From the NCBI RefSeq assembly GCF_017742835.1, contig NZ_CP072392.1, positions 3,681,695 through 3,745,694 of the forward strand: 64,000 bases of DNA, read 5' to 3'. The stretch's first letter is position 1, and the number at the start of each line of letters is the position of its first letter. The notes below the pieces were generated by a model. It was not told the origin of the DNA and ran no database searches. It worked only from the letters and a program-made list of their open reading frames with translations. The translations under genes were made by a program, and so were the position numbers. The stretch comes from Aquabacter sp. L1I39 (lineage in GTDB: Bacteria > Pseudomonadota > Alphaproteobacteria > Rhizobiales > Xanthobacteraceae). This document shows positions 9,021 through 19,223 of this stretch, one piece after another.

Positions 9021-9255
9021 ATTGGTACACCCCAAAGGACGTTTGGCATAATGAAGTGTGTTTTTGGGCTTTCCAAGCGGGAAATTTGCATAAAAATGCA
9101 GCGTTGTCGGGTCGCAAAAATAGCAATCTGGTCAAATTGAATTCAAATTTGAGAAATTGGCATACTGGAGCTTGCGCCTGGCATCGAACGCGGGAATGCT
9201 GACCCCACTCGGCGAAAGGCCAACCAGAAGGCCACCAGAAGAAGGGGACATCGGG
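9021..9255. promoter_or_regulatory. Divergent promoter/operator region of the nitrile hydratase and ABC transporter operons
   Basis: These 235 bases separate two divergent operons and are clearly more AT-rich than their surroundings. They contain a perfect palindrome TTGAATTCAA (9137-9146), an inverted repeat TGCAT-4-ATGCA (9087-9100), and a direct repeat TTGGCATA at 9043-9050 and 9157-9164. A GntR-FCD regulator is encoded at the end of the rightward operon, so one or more of these are candidate operators. Which motif is bound is not determinable by eye. Confidence 0.5.
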
Positions 9256-10350
9256 ATGCACATTTCACGTCGAAACGCCCTGAAGGGCCTGGGTGCGGCT
9301 TTTGCCGCCGGTGCCACGGGCGCTCTTGCCATGCCTGCCATCGCGCAGGGCACGCGGTCGGTCTCCTTCACCACATCGTGGATTCCGGAAGGGCCGAACC
9401 TGTTCGCGTATGTGGCGCGCGACAAGGGCTTCTGGAAGAAGCTTGGGCTCGATGTCAGCGTGGCGCGCGGCTCTGGCTCCGGTGCGGCGGCTCAGGCGGT
9501 GAGCGCCGGAACGTTCGACTTCGGAATGGCGGCCACCCCGACCGTGATCGTCCAGGCGGCCAAGAAGCTGCCCATCACCTGCATCGGGCAGGTCAATTAC
9601 GACGCTCTCATGGGCATCGGCGTGCTTGCGAGCTCGCCCATCAAGAGTCCGAAGGAACTGGAGGGCAAGAAGCTCGGGGCCAGCGTTTCCTCGGGTGAAT
9701 ATCCCTTCCTGCCGCTTTATGCGGAGAAGGCCGGCTTCGACCTGTCCAAGGTCCAGATCGTGCAGGTGGACAGCAAGGTGCGCGAGCGCACCCTGGTGGA
9801 AAAGCAGGTGGACGCCATTGCCGCCTTCGCCACCAGCACCGTGCCCTCGCTGGCGTCCCTCGGGACCGACGTGCGCTTCATGCTGTTCTCGCAGGTGGGC
9901 ATCCAGTTCTACGGCCAGTCACTGACCACCCAGCCCGCGCGCCTTCAGCAGGACAAGGGCCTTGTGGAGGCGTTCGTTCAAGGCGCCATGGAGGCGATCC
10001 GCTTCTCCATGACCAATTTCGACGAAGCCGTGGACATCTTCTTGAAAGCCAATTCGGAAGTCGCCATGTCCTCCACGGGCAAGGAATATGCGCGCATCGG
10101 CCTCGGCCTCACCAACCTGACCAATTTGGTGCCCGAGGTGAAGGACAATGGCTTCGGCTGGGCGGATCCGGCGAAGGTCTCCACCATGGCCGATCTGGTG
10201 GTGAAATATGCCGCCGGGGCCGGCGCCGAGAAGCCGGATGTGGCGACGCTGTTCACCAACGACTTCGTCGGCAAGCTGAAGCTTTCGGCCGCGGATTTGG
10301 CGGCAGCCGAGAAGAGCGCAGCCCCCTATCGCAAGTATATCGGCGCCTGA
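9256..10350 (+). CDS. ABC transporter substrate-binding protein (NMT1/SsuA-like) with Tat signal
   Basis: This is a periplasmic binding protein of 364 residues in the nitrate/sulfonate/taurine (NMT1/THI5-like) superfamily. The N-terminus [19 protein letters not shown] is a twin-arginine signal (SRRNALK) followed by a hydrophobic run and cleavage near AMPAIAQG. The mature part has the fold's typical [12 protein letters not shown] and [11 protein letters not shown]. The ATG at 9256 is preceded by a purine-rich AGAAGGGGACATCGGG; the longer upstream frame adds no signal-like sequence. It starts the rightward operon with an ATPase and a permease, and divergence from the catabolic operon suggests it imports that operon's substrate. 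Confidence 0.9.
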   Translation: MHISRRNALKGLGAAFAAGATGALAMPAIAQGTRSVSFTTSWIPEGPNLFAYVARDKGFWKKLGLDVSVARGSGSGAAAQAVSAGTFDFGMAATPTVIVQAAKKLPITCIGQVNYDALMGIGVLASSPIKSPKELEGKKLGASVSSGEYPFLPLYAEKAGFDLSKVQIVQVDSKVRERTLVEKQVDAIAAFATSTVPSLASLGTDVRFMLFSQVGIQFYGQSLTTQPARLQQDKGLVEAFVQGAMEAIRFSMTNFDEAVDIFLKANSEVAMSSTGKEYARIGLGLTNLTNLVPEVKDNGFGWADPAKVSTMADLVVKYAAGAGAEKPDVATLFTNDFVGKLKLSAADLAAAEKSAAPYRKYIGA

Positions 10351-10375
10351 GGCGCCCGCACGAGGCCACCCATCG

Positions 10376-11236
<861 letters not shown>

Positions 11237-11244
11237 GAGCGAAC

Positions 11245-12069
11245 ATGGCAAAGGCAATCGGTACGGAGACCGGCGTCGCCCTTCCCGCGGCGCCCAGCCG
11301 CTCGGCCGCGGCCAGCGGGCTCAGCAGCATCGTCCTGCCCCTGGGTCTCGCCTTTTTCGTCCTGGCGCTCTGGCAGGCCTATGTCACCATCTGGCAGGTG
11401 CCGGCGGTGATCCTGCCGTCGCCTATTTCCATCGCCCTCTACATCTATGAGCGGTACGATCTTCTGCTGATGCACGCGATCCCCACCACGCTTGAATCGG
11501 CCGCGGGCTTTCTGCTGGCCCTGATCCTCGGCGTGGCCATCGCCATCCTGCTTACCTATTCGCCCACCGCCCATCAGGCGCTTTATCCCAACCTCATCTT
11601 CTTCCAGTTGATCCCGAAGATCGCGCTGGCCCCGCTCTTCATCATCTGGCTCGGGGTGGGCACACAGTCTCGCATCGCCTTCTCAGTCTTCATCGCCTTT
11701 TTCCCCGTTGTGATCGCCACCACGGCCGGCTTCCAGAGCGTGGACCGGGGCATCGTGCGCCTGTGCCGCTCGCTGACCGCAACCGAGTGGCAGATCTTCA
11801 CCTCGGTGCGCTTTCCCATGGCGCTGCCACATATCTTCAGCGGCATGAAGATCGCCATAACGCTGGCCATCATCGGCGTCATCATCGGCGAGTTCATCAC
11901 CGCCCAAGCGGGCCTTGGTTATCTCATCATCTTCGCAACCGCGCGGGCCGATACGGAGGTGTCTATGGCCGCGATCGTGGTTCTTTGCATCTGCGGCCTG
12001 CTCCTGTATGGGCTTGTGGCGCTGGCGGAGATGATCACCAGCAGGTTGTATTCGGTGGAAAGCCGGTGA
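11245..12069 (+). CDS. ABC transporter permease (SsuC/TauC-like)
   Basis: This 274-residue inner-membrane permease of the BPD_transp_1 type has about six membrane segments. The coupling region around GAFFPVVIATTAGFQSVDRG-like sequence (IAFFPVVIATTAGF) and IIGVIIGEFITAQAGLGY is typical of the nitrate/sulfonate/taurine family. The ATG at 11245 is chosen over an in-frame GTG at 11233 that overlaps the ATPase stop; both are possible. It completes the importer divergent from the nitrile hydratase operon. Confidence 0.9.
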   Translation: MAKAIGTETGVALPAAPSRSAAASGLSSIVLPLGLAFFVLALWQAYVTIWQVPAVILPSPISIALYIYERYDLLLMHAIPTTLESAAGFLLALILGVAIAILLTYSPTAHQALYPNLIFFQLIPKIALAPLFIIWLGVGTQSRIAFSVFIAFFPVVIATTAGFQSVDRGIVRLCRSLTATEWQIFTSVRFPMALPHIFSGMKIAITLAIIGVIIGEFITAQAGLGYLIIFATARADTEVSMAAIVVLCICGLLLYGLVALAEMITSRLYSVESR

Positions 12070-12082
12070 GGCGCTGATCAGC

Positions 12083-12796
12083 ATGGAGCGTTTGAACGGA
12101 GCCCCGCCGAAGGAAGAGACCGGTTCGCTTGCGGTGGGCGTGGTCGCCCGGCTGGAGCAGGAGATCCTCAACGGCATTCGCAAGCCGGGGGATCGCCTGG
12201 ACGAGCGGCAATTGGCCGAGCAGTTCAACATCTCCCGCACGCCGGTGCGGGAGGCGTTGCAGCGGCTGGCGGCGAGCGGTCTCGTGGTCTCGCGGGGCCG
12301 GCAGGGGCTCCAGGTCTCCCAGCTGTCCCTCGCGGATCTTCTGGACGCCTTTTCAGTGGTGGCCGAGCTTGAAGCCTTGGCGTGCCAGCAGGCGGCCCGG
12401 CGCATGCAGTCCGAGCAGCGGGCCCGCATGCAGGCCGCACAAGCGGCCTGCGCCAAGGCGGCGGAGGAGGAGGATGTGGAAGCCTTCTACGCGGCGAACC
12501 TCGTCTTCCACGAAGCCATCGCGCTCGCGAGCCACAATGCCATCCTGCAGGAGGAATTGCGCCGCCTGACCCTGAAGGTCTCGCCCTATCGGCGCACGAC
12601 CACCTACCAGCCAGGCCGCATGCATTCCTCCATTCCCGAGCACGAGAATGTCATGAACGCCATCATCCGGGGCGATGGCGCGACGGCGGCGCAGCAGATG
12701 CGGGCGCACGTGACGCTTCTCGGGGAAGGGCTTTCCGACCTGCTGCATTTCCTGCGCACGTCGGGCAGCGGCTCGCTGATCAAGGACATGGGCTGA
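12083..12796 (+). CDS. GntR-family transcriptional regulator, FCD (FadR/VanR) subfamily
   Basis: This 237-residue regulator has an N-terminal GntR winged helix (about residues 15-80) with the typical RLDERQLAEQFNISRTPVREALQRL. A helical FCD ligand-binding domain follows; the metal/ligand residues would be the Asp/His in NLVFHEAIALASHN and HENVMNAI. It is the last gene of the transporter operon, 13 bases after the permease. It probably responds to an acidic metabolite of the pathway and controls one or both divergent operons, but this is inferred from position. Confidence 0.9.
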   Translation: MERLNGAPPKEETGSLAVGVVARLEQEILNGIRKPGDRLDERQLAEQFNISRTPVREALQRLAASGLVVSRGRQGLQVSQLSLADLLDAFSVVAELEALACQQAARRMQSEQRARMQAAQAACAKAAEEEDVEAFYAANLVFHEAIALASHNAILQEELRRLTLKVSPYRRTTTYQPGRMHSSIPEHENVMNAIIRGDGATAAQQMRAHVTLLGEGLSDLLHFLRTSGSGSLIKDMG

Positions 12797-12866
12797 AAGC
12801 GATTTTCGAACCGCCCTCGCTCTGCCGGATTGGGGGGACTTCCCCGAAGCGCGGGAACTACCGGAG

Positions 12867-14492
12867 CTATAGGGATGTAAAGCGCGTTTCCAGCAGATCG
12901 ACTTCGCCGACCAGCCTGCGCGCCATCTCGTCCGGAATCTCGTGGGCCCTTGCCATCCGGTAGAGTTCGTCGCGTTCGGCGCGCATGCCCACCAGATAGA
13001 GCTGTTGCTCGATTTGTCCGACGGCCGTGTTTCGGTCCGAGGCGTCGCCGGATTTGGTTCGGCGTTCGATGCGTTGCCGATACTGAGACATGATCCGGGT
13101 GCCCACTTCCGCGTAAAGGTCCACTTCTCCCCTGTTTTCTCCAAGGTCGTGCTGCGCCCGTCCGACCGCCCGTATGGCAGCCTCCGCCGCGTTGCGCCGC
13201 GCCCTATCCTCACGCGCCTGGCGCTTTTCCTCGGCGGGCAAGGTCAGACCGTGCAAAAGCAGCGGCAGGCCGATGCTGGCGGCGATGAGGGAGAAGATGA
13301 TCGCGCCCGCCGCCAGGAAAATGGCGAGGTCCCGTGTTGGGAAGGGGGAGCCGTCCGGAAGGGCGAGGGGCAAGGTGAGGATGCCCGCCAGCGTGACGGC
13401 GCCGCGTGCGCCCGCAAGCGAGGTGGCTGCGACCAGTTGCCAGGGCGGGCGGGTGCTGGCGTGGCGGAACATGGTGTAGCGCAAGGACACCCAAACCCAG
13501 ACGAAGCGCAGCGCGAACAGGGCGGCATTGATGGCGACCACATAAAGGAGCAACCAGAACTCCCCATGCCGTCCCGCCTCCCGTTCCGCCAGGGCGACGC
13601 TGGTGACAAGACGTGGCAATTGCTCTCCCAGCAGCACAAAAATAGTGCCATTGGCGGCGAAGCTGATGGTGTCCCACACCGCTGCGCGCTGCAGCCGGGT
13701 GCGGGCGAGCGCGCGGCCGCTTTGCTCCACATGGCTCATGGTGATGCCGGCGCTCACCGCGGCAAGGATGCCCGAGCAGCCCAAACGCTCGGCCATCAGA
13801 TAGGCGCCGAAGGGAATGAGGAGGCTGATCAGGATCTGCGAGCCCGGCTCTTCCCCATAATGTCCGGAAATCCAGTTCTTCGCTGTGGTGATGCCGATCG
13901 TAGCGCCGACGCCAACAACGATGCCGCCCAGCGCCAGCCATAGGAAGACGCCGAAGGCGTCCACCAGCGAGAAGGCCCCAGTCAGAGCCGCGGCCACCGC
14001 GAAACGCATGCACACCAGCCCCGAGGCATCGTTGAAGAGCGCTTCGCCCTCCAGGATCTGCATCAGCCTGCGGGGAAACGGCACCCGTTCGGCAATTGCC
14101 GAGACCGCGACCGGATCCGTGGGAGATAGGACCGCCGCAAGCGCGAAGGCGACAGGAAGCGGCATTGCGGGAATGAGCAGGTTCACGAATAGACCGACAC
14201 CCAGCACCGTGAACACCACCAGTCCCAGTGCCAAAGCAAGGACCGTGTGCCGGTCTCGGCGCAAGCCGTCCTTTGGGATGCGCCACCCATCCAGAAAGAG
14301 CAGGGGCGGCAGGAACAGGAGAAAGAAGACTTCGGGCTTTAATTCCACGCCCACATTCGCCACCGCTGCCACCAGGGCGCCGAGCACAATCTGCACCAGC
14401 GGCAAGGGGAGGGGGATGGGGGAGATGCGAACGATCGTGCCGCTGATCGTAACCGCCAGGATCAAGACCAAGACGGTGGTAACGGGTTCCAT
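12867..14492 (-). CDS. CPA1-family Na+/H+ antiporter
   Basis: This 541-residue cation/proton antiporter of the inner membrane has about 12 hydrophobic segments in the first 400 residues. Family motifs are present: FLLFLPPLLFLDGW, LSPTDPVAVSAI and GEALFNDASGLV, the last with the Asn-Asp pair used in ion exchange. The C-terminal 120 residues are charged and cytoplasmic, as in other CPA1 proteins. Its likely role is pH and sodium homeostasis. The gene ends 71 bases from the GntR gene stop (convergent) and starts toward the glcB terminator; it appears monocistronic. Confidence 0.9.
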   Translation of the reverse strand: MEPVTTVLVLILAVTISGTIVRISPIPLPLPLVQIVLGALVAAVANVGVELKPEVFFLLFLPPLLFLDGWRIPKDGLRRDRHTVLALALGLVVFTVLGVGLFVNLLIPAMPLPVAFALAAVLSPTDPVAVSAIAERVPFPRRLMQILEGEALFNDASGLVCMRFAVAAALTGAFSLVDAFGVFLWLALGGIVVGVGATIGITTAKNWISGHYGEEPGSQILISLLIPFGAYLMAERLGCSGILAAVSAGITMSHVEQSGRALARTRLQRAAVWDTISFAANGTIFVLLGEQLPRLVTSVALAEREAGRHGEFWLLLYVVAINAALFALRFVWVWVSLRYTMFRHASTRPPWQLVAATSLAGARGAVTLAGILTLPLALPDGSPFPTRDLAIFLAAGAIIFSLIAASIGLPLLLHGLTLPAEEKRQAREDRARRNAAEAAIRAVGRAQHDLGENRGEVDLYAEVGTRIMSQYRQRIERRTKSGDASDRNTAVGQIEQQLYLVGMRAERDELYRMARAHEIPDEMARRLVGEVDLLETRFTSL

Positions 14493-14711
14493 GGTGACGC
14501 CAATGCAGTATTGCGCAATAGCATATAAATAAACCGAGATGTCCGGCGGAAAAATGCCGGCTGGCCCGATCTGCGAAAAATTGCGTCTGCACTTCCCTTT
14601 GCACCGGACACGATATCGGAAGCGGCAGGGATAATTTGCCCGCTCCGGAGCGTCGCATGGGCTTACGGTCGGAACTTGAAAGGACTGTGTGGTGCGCCCG
14701 GATGTAAAGGC

Positions 14712-14742
14712 CCCGGCGGGTGTGGATGGCCCGCCGGGTTTT
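14712..14742 (-). terminator. Rho-independent terminator downstream of glcB
   Basis: A perfect 9-bp stem CCCGGCGGG (14712-14720) and CCCGCCGGG (14730-14738) flanks a 9-base loop. It lies 8 bases past the malate synthase stop on the minus strand. TTTT follows on the plus strand and CCTTT on the minus strand, so it may work in both directions. Confidence 0.8.
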
Positions 14743-14749
14743 CAGGCCG

Positions 14750-16918
14750 CTAGGCGAGTGTCGCCTTCAGCTCCAGGCGGCGCTGGTGCAAGAGCGGTTC
14801 CGTATAGCCATTGGGCTGCTCGCGCCCCTTGAACACCAGGTCGCAGGCCGCCTTGAAGGCGATGGAGCCCTCGAAGTCCGGCGCCATGGGACGATAGAGC
14901 GGGTCGCCGGCATTCTGCCGGTCCACCACCGCCGCCATGCGCTTCATGGTCTCCATCACCTGCTTTTCGCTGCACACGCCGTGGCGCAGCCAATTGGCGA
15001 TATGCTGGGAGGAGATGCGCAGGGTGGCGCGGTCTTCCATCAGGCCGACATCATGAATGTCCGGCACCTTGGAGCAGCCGACCCCCTGGTCCACCCAGCG
15101 CACCACATAGCCGAGAATGCCCTGGGCGTTGTTGTCCAGTTCCTTCTGGATGTCCTCGGGCGTCCAATTGGGGCGCACCGCGACGGGGATGGTGAGGAGG
15201 TCGTCAAGCTTCGCCTTGGGGCGGCTGCGCAGGGCCGCCTGCACCGCGTGCACGTCCACCTGGTGATAGTGGGTCGCATGCAGCGTCGCGGCGGTGGGGG
15301 AGGGCACCCAGGCGGTGTTGGCGCCGGCCTTGGGATGGGCGATCTTCTGCTCCAGCATGGCCGCCATCAGATCGGGCATGGCCCACATGCCCTTGCCGAT
15401 CTGGGCGTGGCCGGCGAGGCCGCATTCAAGGCCGGTATCCACGTTCCAGTTCTCGTAGGCGCCGATCCAGGTGGCCTGCTTCATGTCGCCCTTGCGAACC
15501 ATGGGGCCAGCTTCCATGGAGGTGTGGATCTCGTCGCCGGTGCGGTCGAGGAAGCCGGTATTGATGAAGGCCACCCGGGCCGAGGCGGCACGGATGCATT
15601 CCTTGAGGTTCACCGTGGTGCGGCGTTCCTCGTCCATGATGCCCATCTTGATGGTGTTGCGGGCAAGGCCCAGCAGGTCTTCCACGCGGTCGAAGATTTC
15701 CACCGCGAAGGCCACTTCCTCGGGCCCGTGCATCTTCGGCTTCACCACATACATGGAGCCGGCCCGGCTGTTGGCGCGCCGGCCCTTGGGGCCGATATCG
15801 CGCAGGGCGATGAGCGCCGTGATGGCGGCATCCATGATGCCTTCCGGGATTTCGGACCCGTCATCCAGCAGGATGGCCGGATTGGTCATGAGGTGCCCCA
15901 CATTGCGCACCAACATGAGCGAACGGCCGGGCAGAACCAGCGCGCCGCCTTCAGGTCCGGTATAGGTGCGGTCGCCACTCAGTGCGCGCGTGAAGGTGCG
16001 GCCGCCCTTGGCGATCTCTTCCGTCAGATCACCCGTCATCAGTCCGAGCCAGTTGCGATAGGCGACGACCTTGTCCTCGGCATCCACCGCCGCAACCGAA
16101 TCCTCGCAGTCCTGGATGGTGGTCAGCGCCGCTTCCAGAACGATGTCGGAAATGCCCGCGGCATCGTCCTTGCCGATGGTGCTTGCGCGGTCGATGACGA
16201 TCTCCACATGCAGGCCGTTCTTCTTTAGGAGCACGGCCGTGGGAGAAGCCGCATCGCCCCGATAGCCCGCGAACTGCGAGGGATCGGAAAGGCCCGTGTC
16301 ACCGACGAGCAGAATGCCGTCCTTTACCGAAAGGGCGCCGGCCTTAGTCCAGGAGCCGCCGGCGAGCGGCGCGCTCCGGTCGAGGAAGGCGCGACCCCAC
16401 GCGATCACCTTGGCGCCGCGAATGGGATTATAGCCGCTTCCCTTCTCCGCCCCGTCGGCCTCGGAAATGGCGTCGGTGCCATAGAGCGCGTCATAGAGCG
16501 AACCCCAACGGGCGTTCGCCGCATTGAGCGCGTAGCGGGCGTTCATCACCGGAACGACCAATTGCGGGCCTGCCAATTCGGCGATTTCGGGGTCCACATT
16601 CTGTGTGGTGACGGTGAAGGCGGGGCCTTCCGGCACCAGATAGCCGATCTTGGCCAGGAAATCCTTGTAGGCCTGGAGATCGATGGGCGCGCCGTTCTCG
16701 CGGTACCACTGGTCAAGCCGTGCCTGCAGCGTATCGCGCCGCTCCAGGAGTTCACGATTGCGCGGTGCAAGGTCGTGGGCGATAGCGGAAAGGCCGGTCC
16801 AGAAGGCTTCGGAGGAAATGCCGCTCCCCGCCAGTGCTTCCTGCTCAACGAAATCGTACAGAATTGTTGCAATGCCCAATCCGGCGCGTTCCACCCTCGG
16901 CTCAGTCCCGCTTGCCAT
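14750..16918 (-). CDS. glcB: Malate synthase G
   Basis: This cytoplasmic enzyme condenses glyoxylate with acetyl-CoA to malate, for growth on acetate, fatty acids or glycolate. At 722 residues it has the length of the monomeric G isoform (about 720) rather than the A form (about 530). Hallmarks are [47 protein letters not shown] with the catalytic region, and [11 protein letters not shown]. The ATG at 16918 has GGAG five bases upstream and is preferred over a GTG two codons earlier. A strong terminator follows. No isocitrate lyase gene is in view. Confidence 0.96.
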   Translation of the reverse strand: MASGTEPRVERAGLGIATILYDFVEQEALAGSGISSEAFWTGLSAIAHDLAPRNRELLERRDTLQARLDQWYRENGAPIDLQAYKDFLAKIGYLVPEGPAFTVTTQNVDPEIAELAGPQLVVPVMNARYALNAANARWGSLYDALYGTDAISEADGAEKGSGYNPIRGAKVIAWGRAFLDRSAPLAGGSWTKAGALSVKDGILLVGDTGLSDPSQFAGYRGDAASPTAVLLKKNGLHVEIVIDRASTIGKDDAAGISDIVLEAALTTIQDCEDSVAAVDAEDKVVAYRNWLGLMTGDLTEEIAKGGRTFTRALSGDRTYTGPEGGALVLPGRSLMLVRNVGHLMTNPAILLDDGSEIPEGIMDAAITALIALRDIGPKGRRANSRAGSMYVVKPKMHGPEEVAFAVEIFDRVEDLLGLARNTIKMGIMDEERRTTVNLKECIRAASARVAFINTGFLDRTGDEIHTSMEAGPMVRKGDMKQATWIGAYENWNVDTGLECGLAGHAQIGKGMWAMPDLMAAMLEQKIAHPKAGANTAWVPSPTAATLHATHYHQVDVHAVQAALRSRPKAKLDDLLTIPVAVRPNWTPEDIQKELDNNAQGILGYVVRWVDQGVGCSKVPDIHDVGLMEDRATLRISSQHIANWLRHGVCSEKQVMETMKRMAAVVDRQNAGDPLYRPMAPDFEGSIAFKAACDLVFKGREQPNGYTEPLLHQRRLELKATLA

Positions 16919-17193
16919 GTGCACTCCGTTTCATCTTCCAAAGGCGAGAGCACATCCTGCGGATACGCTGGTCGCAAGGACGCCCAGCGGCCTCGCCTTC
17001 ATTCGTTATGCCGTAACGGCACCGCCGGCATAACCAATCCGGGCAGCTCCTCTTCCTAGCCGGAAAAGCCGAAAATTGCTCTAGGGAACTCGCTCTTCGC
17101 CCAGAGCAAAACCACCTTCCGCCTGCCGACGGCGCAGTCCACCTGCCCTTGCTCGTGGCGCGCAAGGGGAGCGCACAACCCAATGGTCAAGGC

Positions 17194-19119
17194 TCAGTCT
17201 GCGGAGACTGTAAGGCGGTACAAGCGAACTCTGTATTCGGGGCGCCACAGCCAGTCCACCCAGCCCTCCGAGTTCAGGCTAACGGCTTCCGGTCGTGGAG
17301 CGTCCGGCGCGCCTCGGGGCAAGGCGATGAAGTCGGAGGCATTGTTGACGATCGGCGAAAGTACGAAGCCTGTCTCCCCCATGCGATAGATGTAGCGAAA
17401 GGCATGGTTCACGCCGCCGGAGAAGTGGTATGTCATGAATAGAAGCGGAGACTTGTACAGAAGTCCCCAGACCCGCCCAAGAAGCGAGGGCCTGACATCG
17501 ATCTCTGCCCATAGCACCGTCTGCGCATCCTGGGGCAGGGCGATCCGCTCGCCGAAACGGTAAGTCTTGTCGCTCAAGGGCTGCAATTCGTAGCTTCCGG
17601 GGGCCTGCCTGCGCTGCAGGATTGCGGCATCGACCCCGTAGGCCGGGAGCTTCCTGACCTCGACCGGCTGGTAGAGGCTCAGCAGCAAAGGCCAGCTGTT
17701 GCCATCCTCTAGCATGGGAATTCGGTTGTCGATGGGTTGAACGGAAAAGATCACGTTCCGAGGTGCATCCGGTCCCGTGAGGTGATCCGCATCCGCACGG
17801 AGCAGTTCCGGGGTATAGGCCGAATAACTCTGGAGGACCGGACGCGGCGCCCATTCGAGCCCGGCCGCAATGAGCGCGGCCTGGGAGAAGGAATACACAT
17901 CGGTCGTCCCTTTGAGGGCGGGAAGGGGCGCAGTCTCACGAATTTTCGCGAGACTTTGCTCGAACCGGGCGCGTGGATACCCGGGCTCGAACAGCCGCAG
18001 ATAGAGGCCCACCGGCGCTTGGCCATAAGGCCGCATCACCTCCCGCCCCGGCCCGCCGGTCAGAGTCACCGCCAGCCAACAGGCCACGGTCACCCCCACC
18101 GCAAGCCCCGCCTGCCGAAGCCGGCCGAACTCATGCGCCCCCGCCAGCGTGCTGCCCCAGGCCACCAGGACGGCAATGCCCAAGGCTGCCGCGGGGTGGC
18201 GGCCGCCATGTCTCACAAAACCTTCCTTGAAGCCAAGAAAGAGGAGCATGGCCATTCCAAGAAGAAGAATGTAGCCGGAAACGCCGATTTGGAGACGCCG
18301 CAGATGAAAGGTGTAAAGAAACCCGCAAGCCAAGAAAAACACACCGATATGCCAATAGGGTCCCGGTCGGGACATGGCGTCCGCATAGCCCGTGACGATG
18401 TAGAGCCCCTTGCTGAAGTAGGCCGGCAATGACGCCAAGTCTTGATAGCTGACCAGCCAGAAGATCGGGATGGCGCAGATGAAAAGCACCGCGCACATGC
18501 CAGCAAGCCGCGCCTTGCCCGCCAGCCCGAGCATCGCTGCCGCCAGAAAAACCATCGCAAAAGCTGAGATGGCGGAGGTGCCTTTCACCAGGACCAGCAC
18601 CCCTAAGGCAGGCATCATAAATGGCAGGGCAACTCGACACCAGCCGCTGTCCGGCTTGTCCGGACGGGACTCGCACACCCGGTAGGCAAGAAGGAGGACG
18701 AGGAGAGGGATGGCCACCAATTGTGCATCCATGTCCACCAGCGGCAGGAACAGTGAGAAGCCCAAGGCAGGCAACCATCGGCCGGGGCCGGCCAGAGAGA
18801 GCAATCCCAAAGTGGCTGTGACGGCCAGCAGCAGTCCGCCATAGATCATCAGCCCGTCGGTCTCCGGCTGATACATGCTGGAATAGATGGACGAGAAGGG
18901 CCCGAACGTGAAGGTCAGCGGGTTGCCCAGCAGGCCGGCACGGGTCGCCTCCGTCATCCCAAACTGCCAGCCGCCCCCCAGAGTGGCAATGGGGAAGCTG
19001 GGCGCGAAGACGACAAACGCGGACATGCTGCTGCACAGCATCAGTGCCGACAGGAGGAGAAGTGTAAAGCGTCCTGGTCTATTCTGGCTTATCGTCACGG
19101 CTGTTCTGACCCATTCCAT
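17194..19119 (-). CDS. Multi-spanning membrane protein of unknown function
   Basis: This protein of about 641 residues has roughly ten hydrophobic segments in the first 370 residues and a long C-terminal soluble part of about 270 residues that ends WRPEYRVRLYRLTVSAD. The layout (polytopic membrane half plus exported globular tail) is like GT-C glycosyltransferases or glycan ligases, but I see no clear DxD or other diagnostic motif. The neighbours are a GT2 protein and sulfotransferase-like genes in the same orientation, which suggests a role in envelope polysaccharide. The ATG at 19119 is preferred over a GTG at 19125, with little to separate them. Confidence 0.7.
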   Translation of the reverse strand: MEWVRTAVTISQNRPGRFTLLLLSALMLCSSMSAFVVFAPSFPIATLGGGWQFGMTEATRAGLLGNPLTFTFGPFSSIYSSMYQPETDGLMIYGGLLLAVTATLGLLSLAGPGRWLPALGFSLFLPLVDMDAQLVAIPLLVLLLAYRVCESRPDKPDSGWCRVALPFMMPALGVLVLVKGTSAISAFAMVFLAAAMLGLAGKARLAGMCAVLFICAIPIFWLVSYQDLASLPAYFSKGLYIVTGYADAMSRPGPYWHIGVFFLACGFLYTFHLRRLQIGVSGYILLLGMAMLLFLGFKEGFVRHGGRHPAAALGIAVLVAWGSTLAGAHEFGRLRQAGLAVGVTVACWLAVTLTGGPGREVMRPYGQAPVGLYLRLFEPGYPRARFEQSLAKIRETAPLPALKGTTDVYSFSQAALIAAGLEWAPRPVLQSYSAYTPELLRADADHLTGPDAPRNVIFSVQPIDNRIPMLEDGNSWPLLLSLYQPVEVRKLPAYGVDAAILQRRQAPGSYELQPLSDKTYRFGERIALPQDAQTVLWAEIDVRPSLLGRVWGLLYKSPLLFMTYHFSGGVNHAFRYIYRMGETGFVLSPIVNNASDFIALPRGAPDAPRPEAVSLNSEGWVDWLWRPEYRVRLYRLTVSAD

Positions 19120-19223
19120 TCCCACCCGGTGAATAACCTACATCACCCAGGGGAAGAGTCGCTGCGGCATATGTCAAAACAGCCTGCTCTCCACCCTTCC
19201 CTTGCCACTTAACGCACATGGTG

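Noticed and set aside
5583..9140. Four long plus-strand frames opposite the catabolic operon
   Set aside because: They overlap conserved amidase, hydrolase, SDR and aminotransferase genes and read as His/Gly/Arg-rich chance products.
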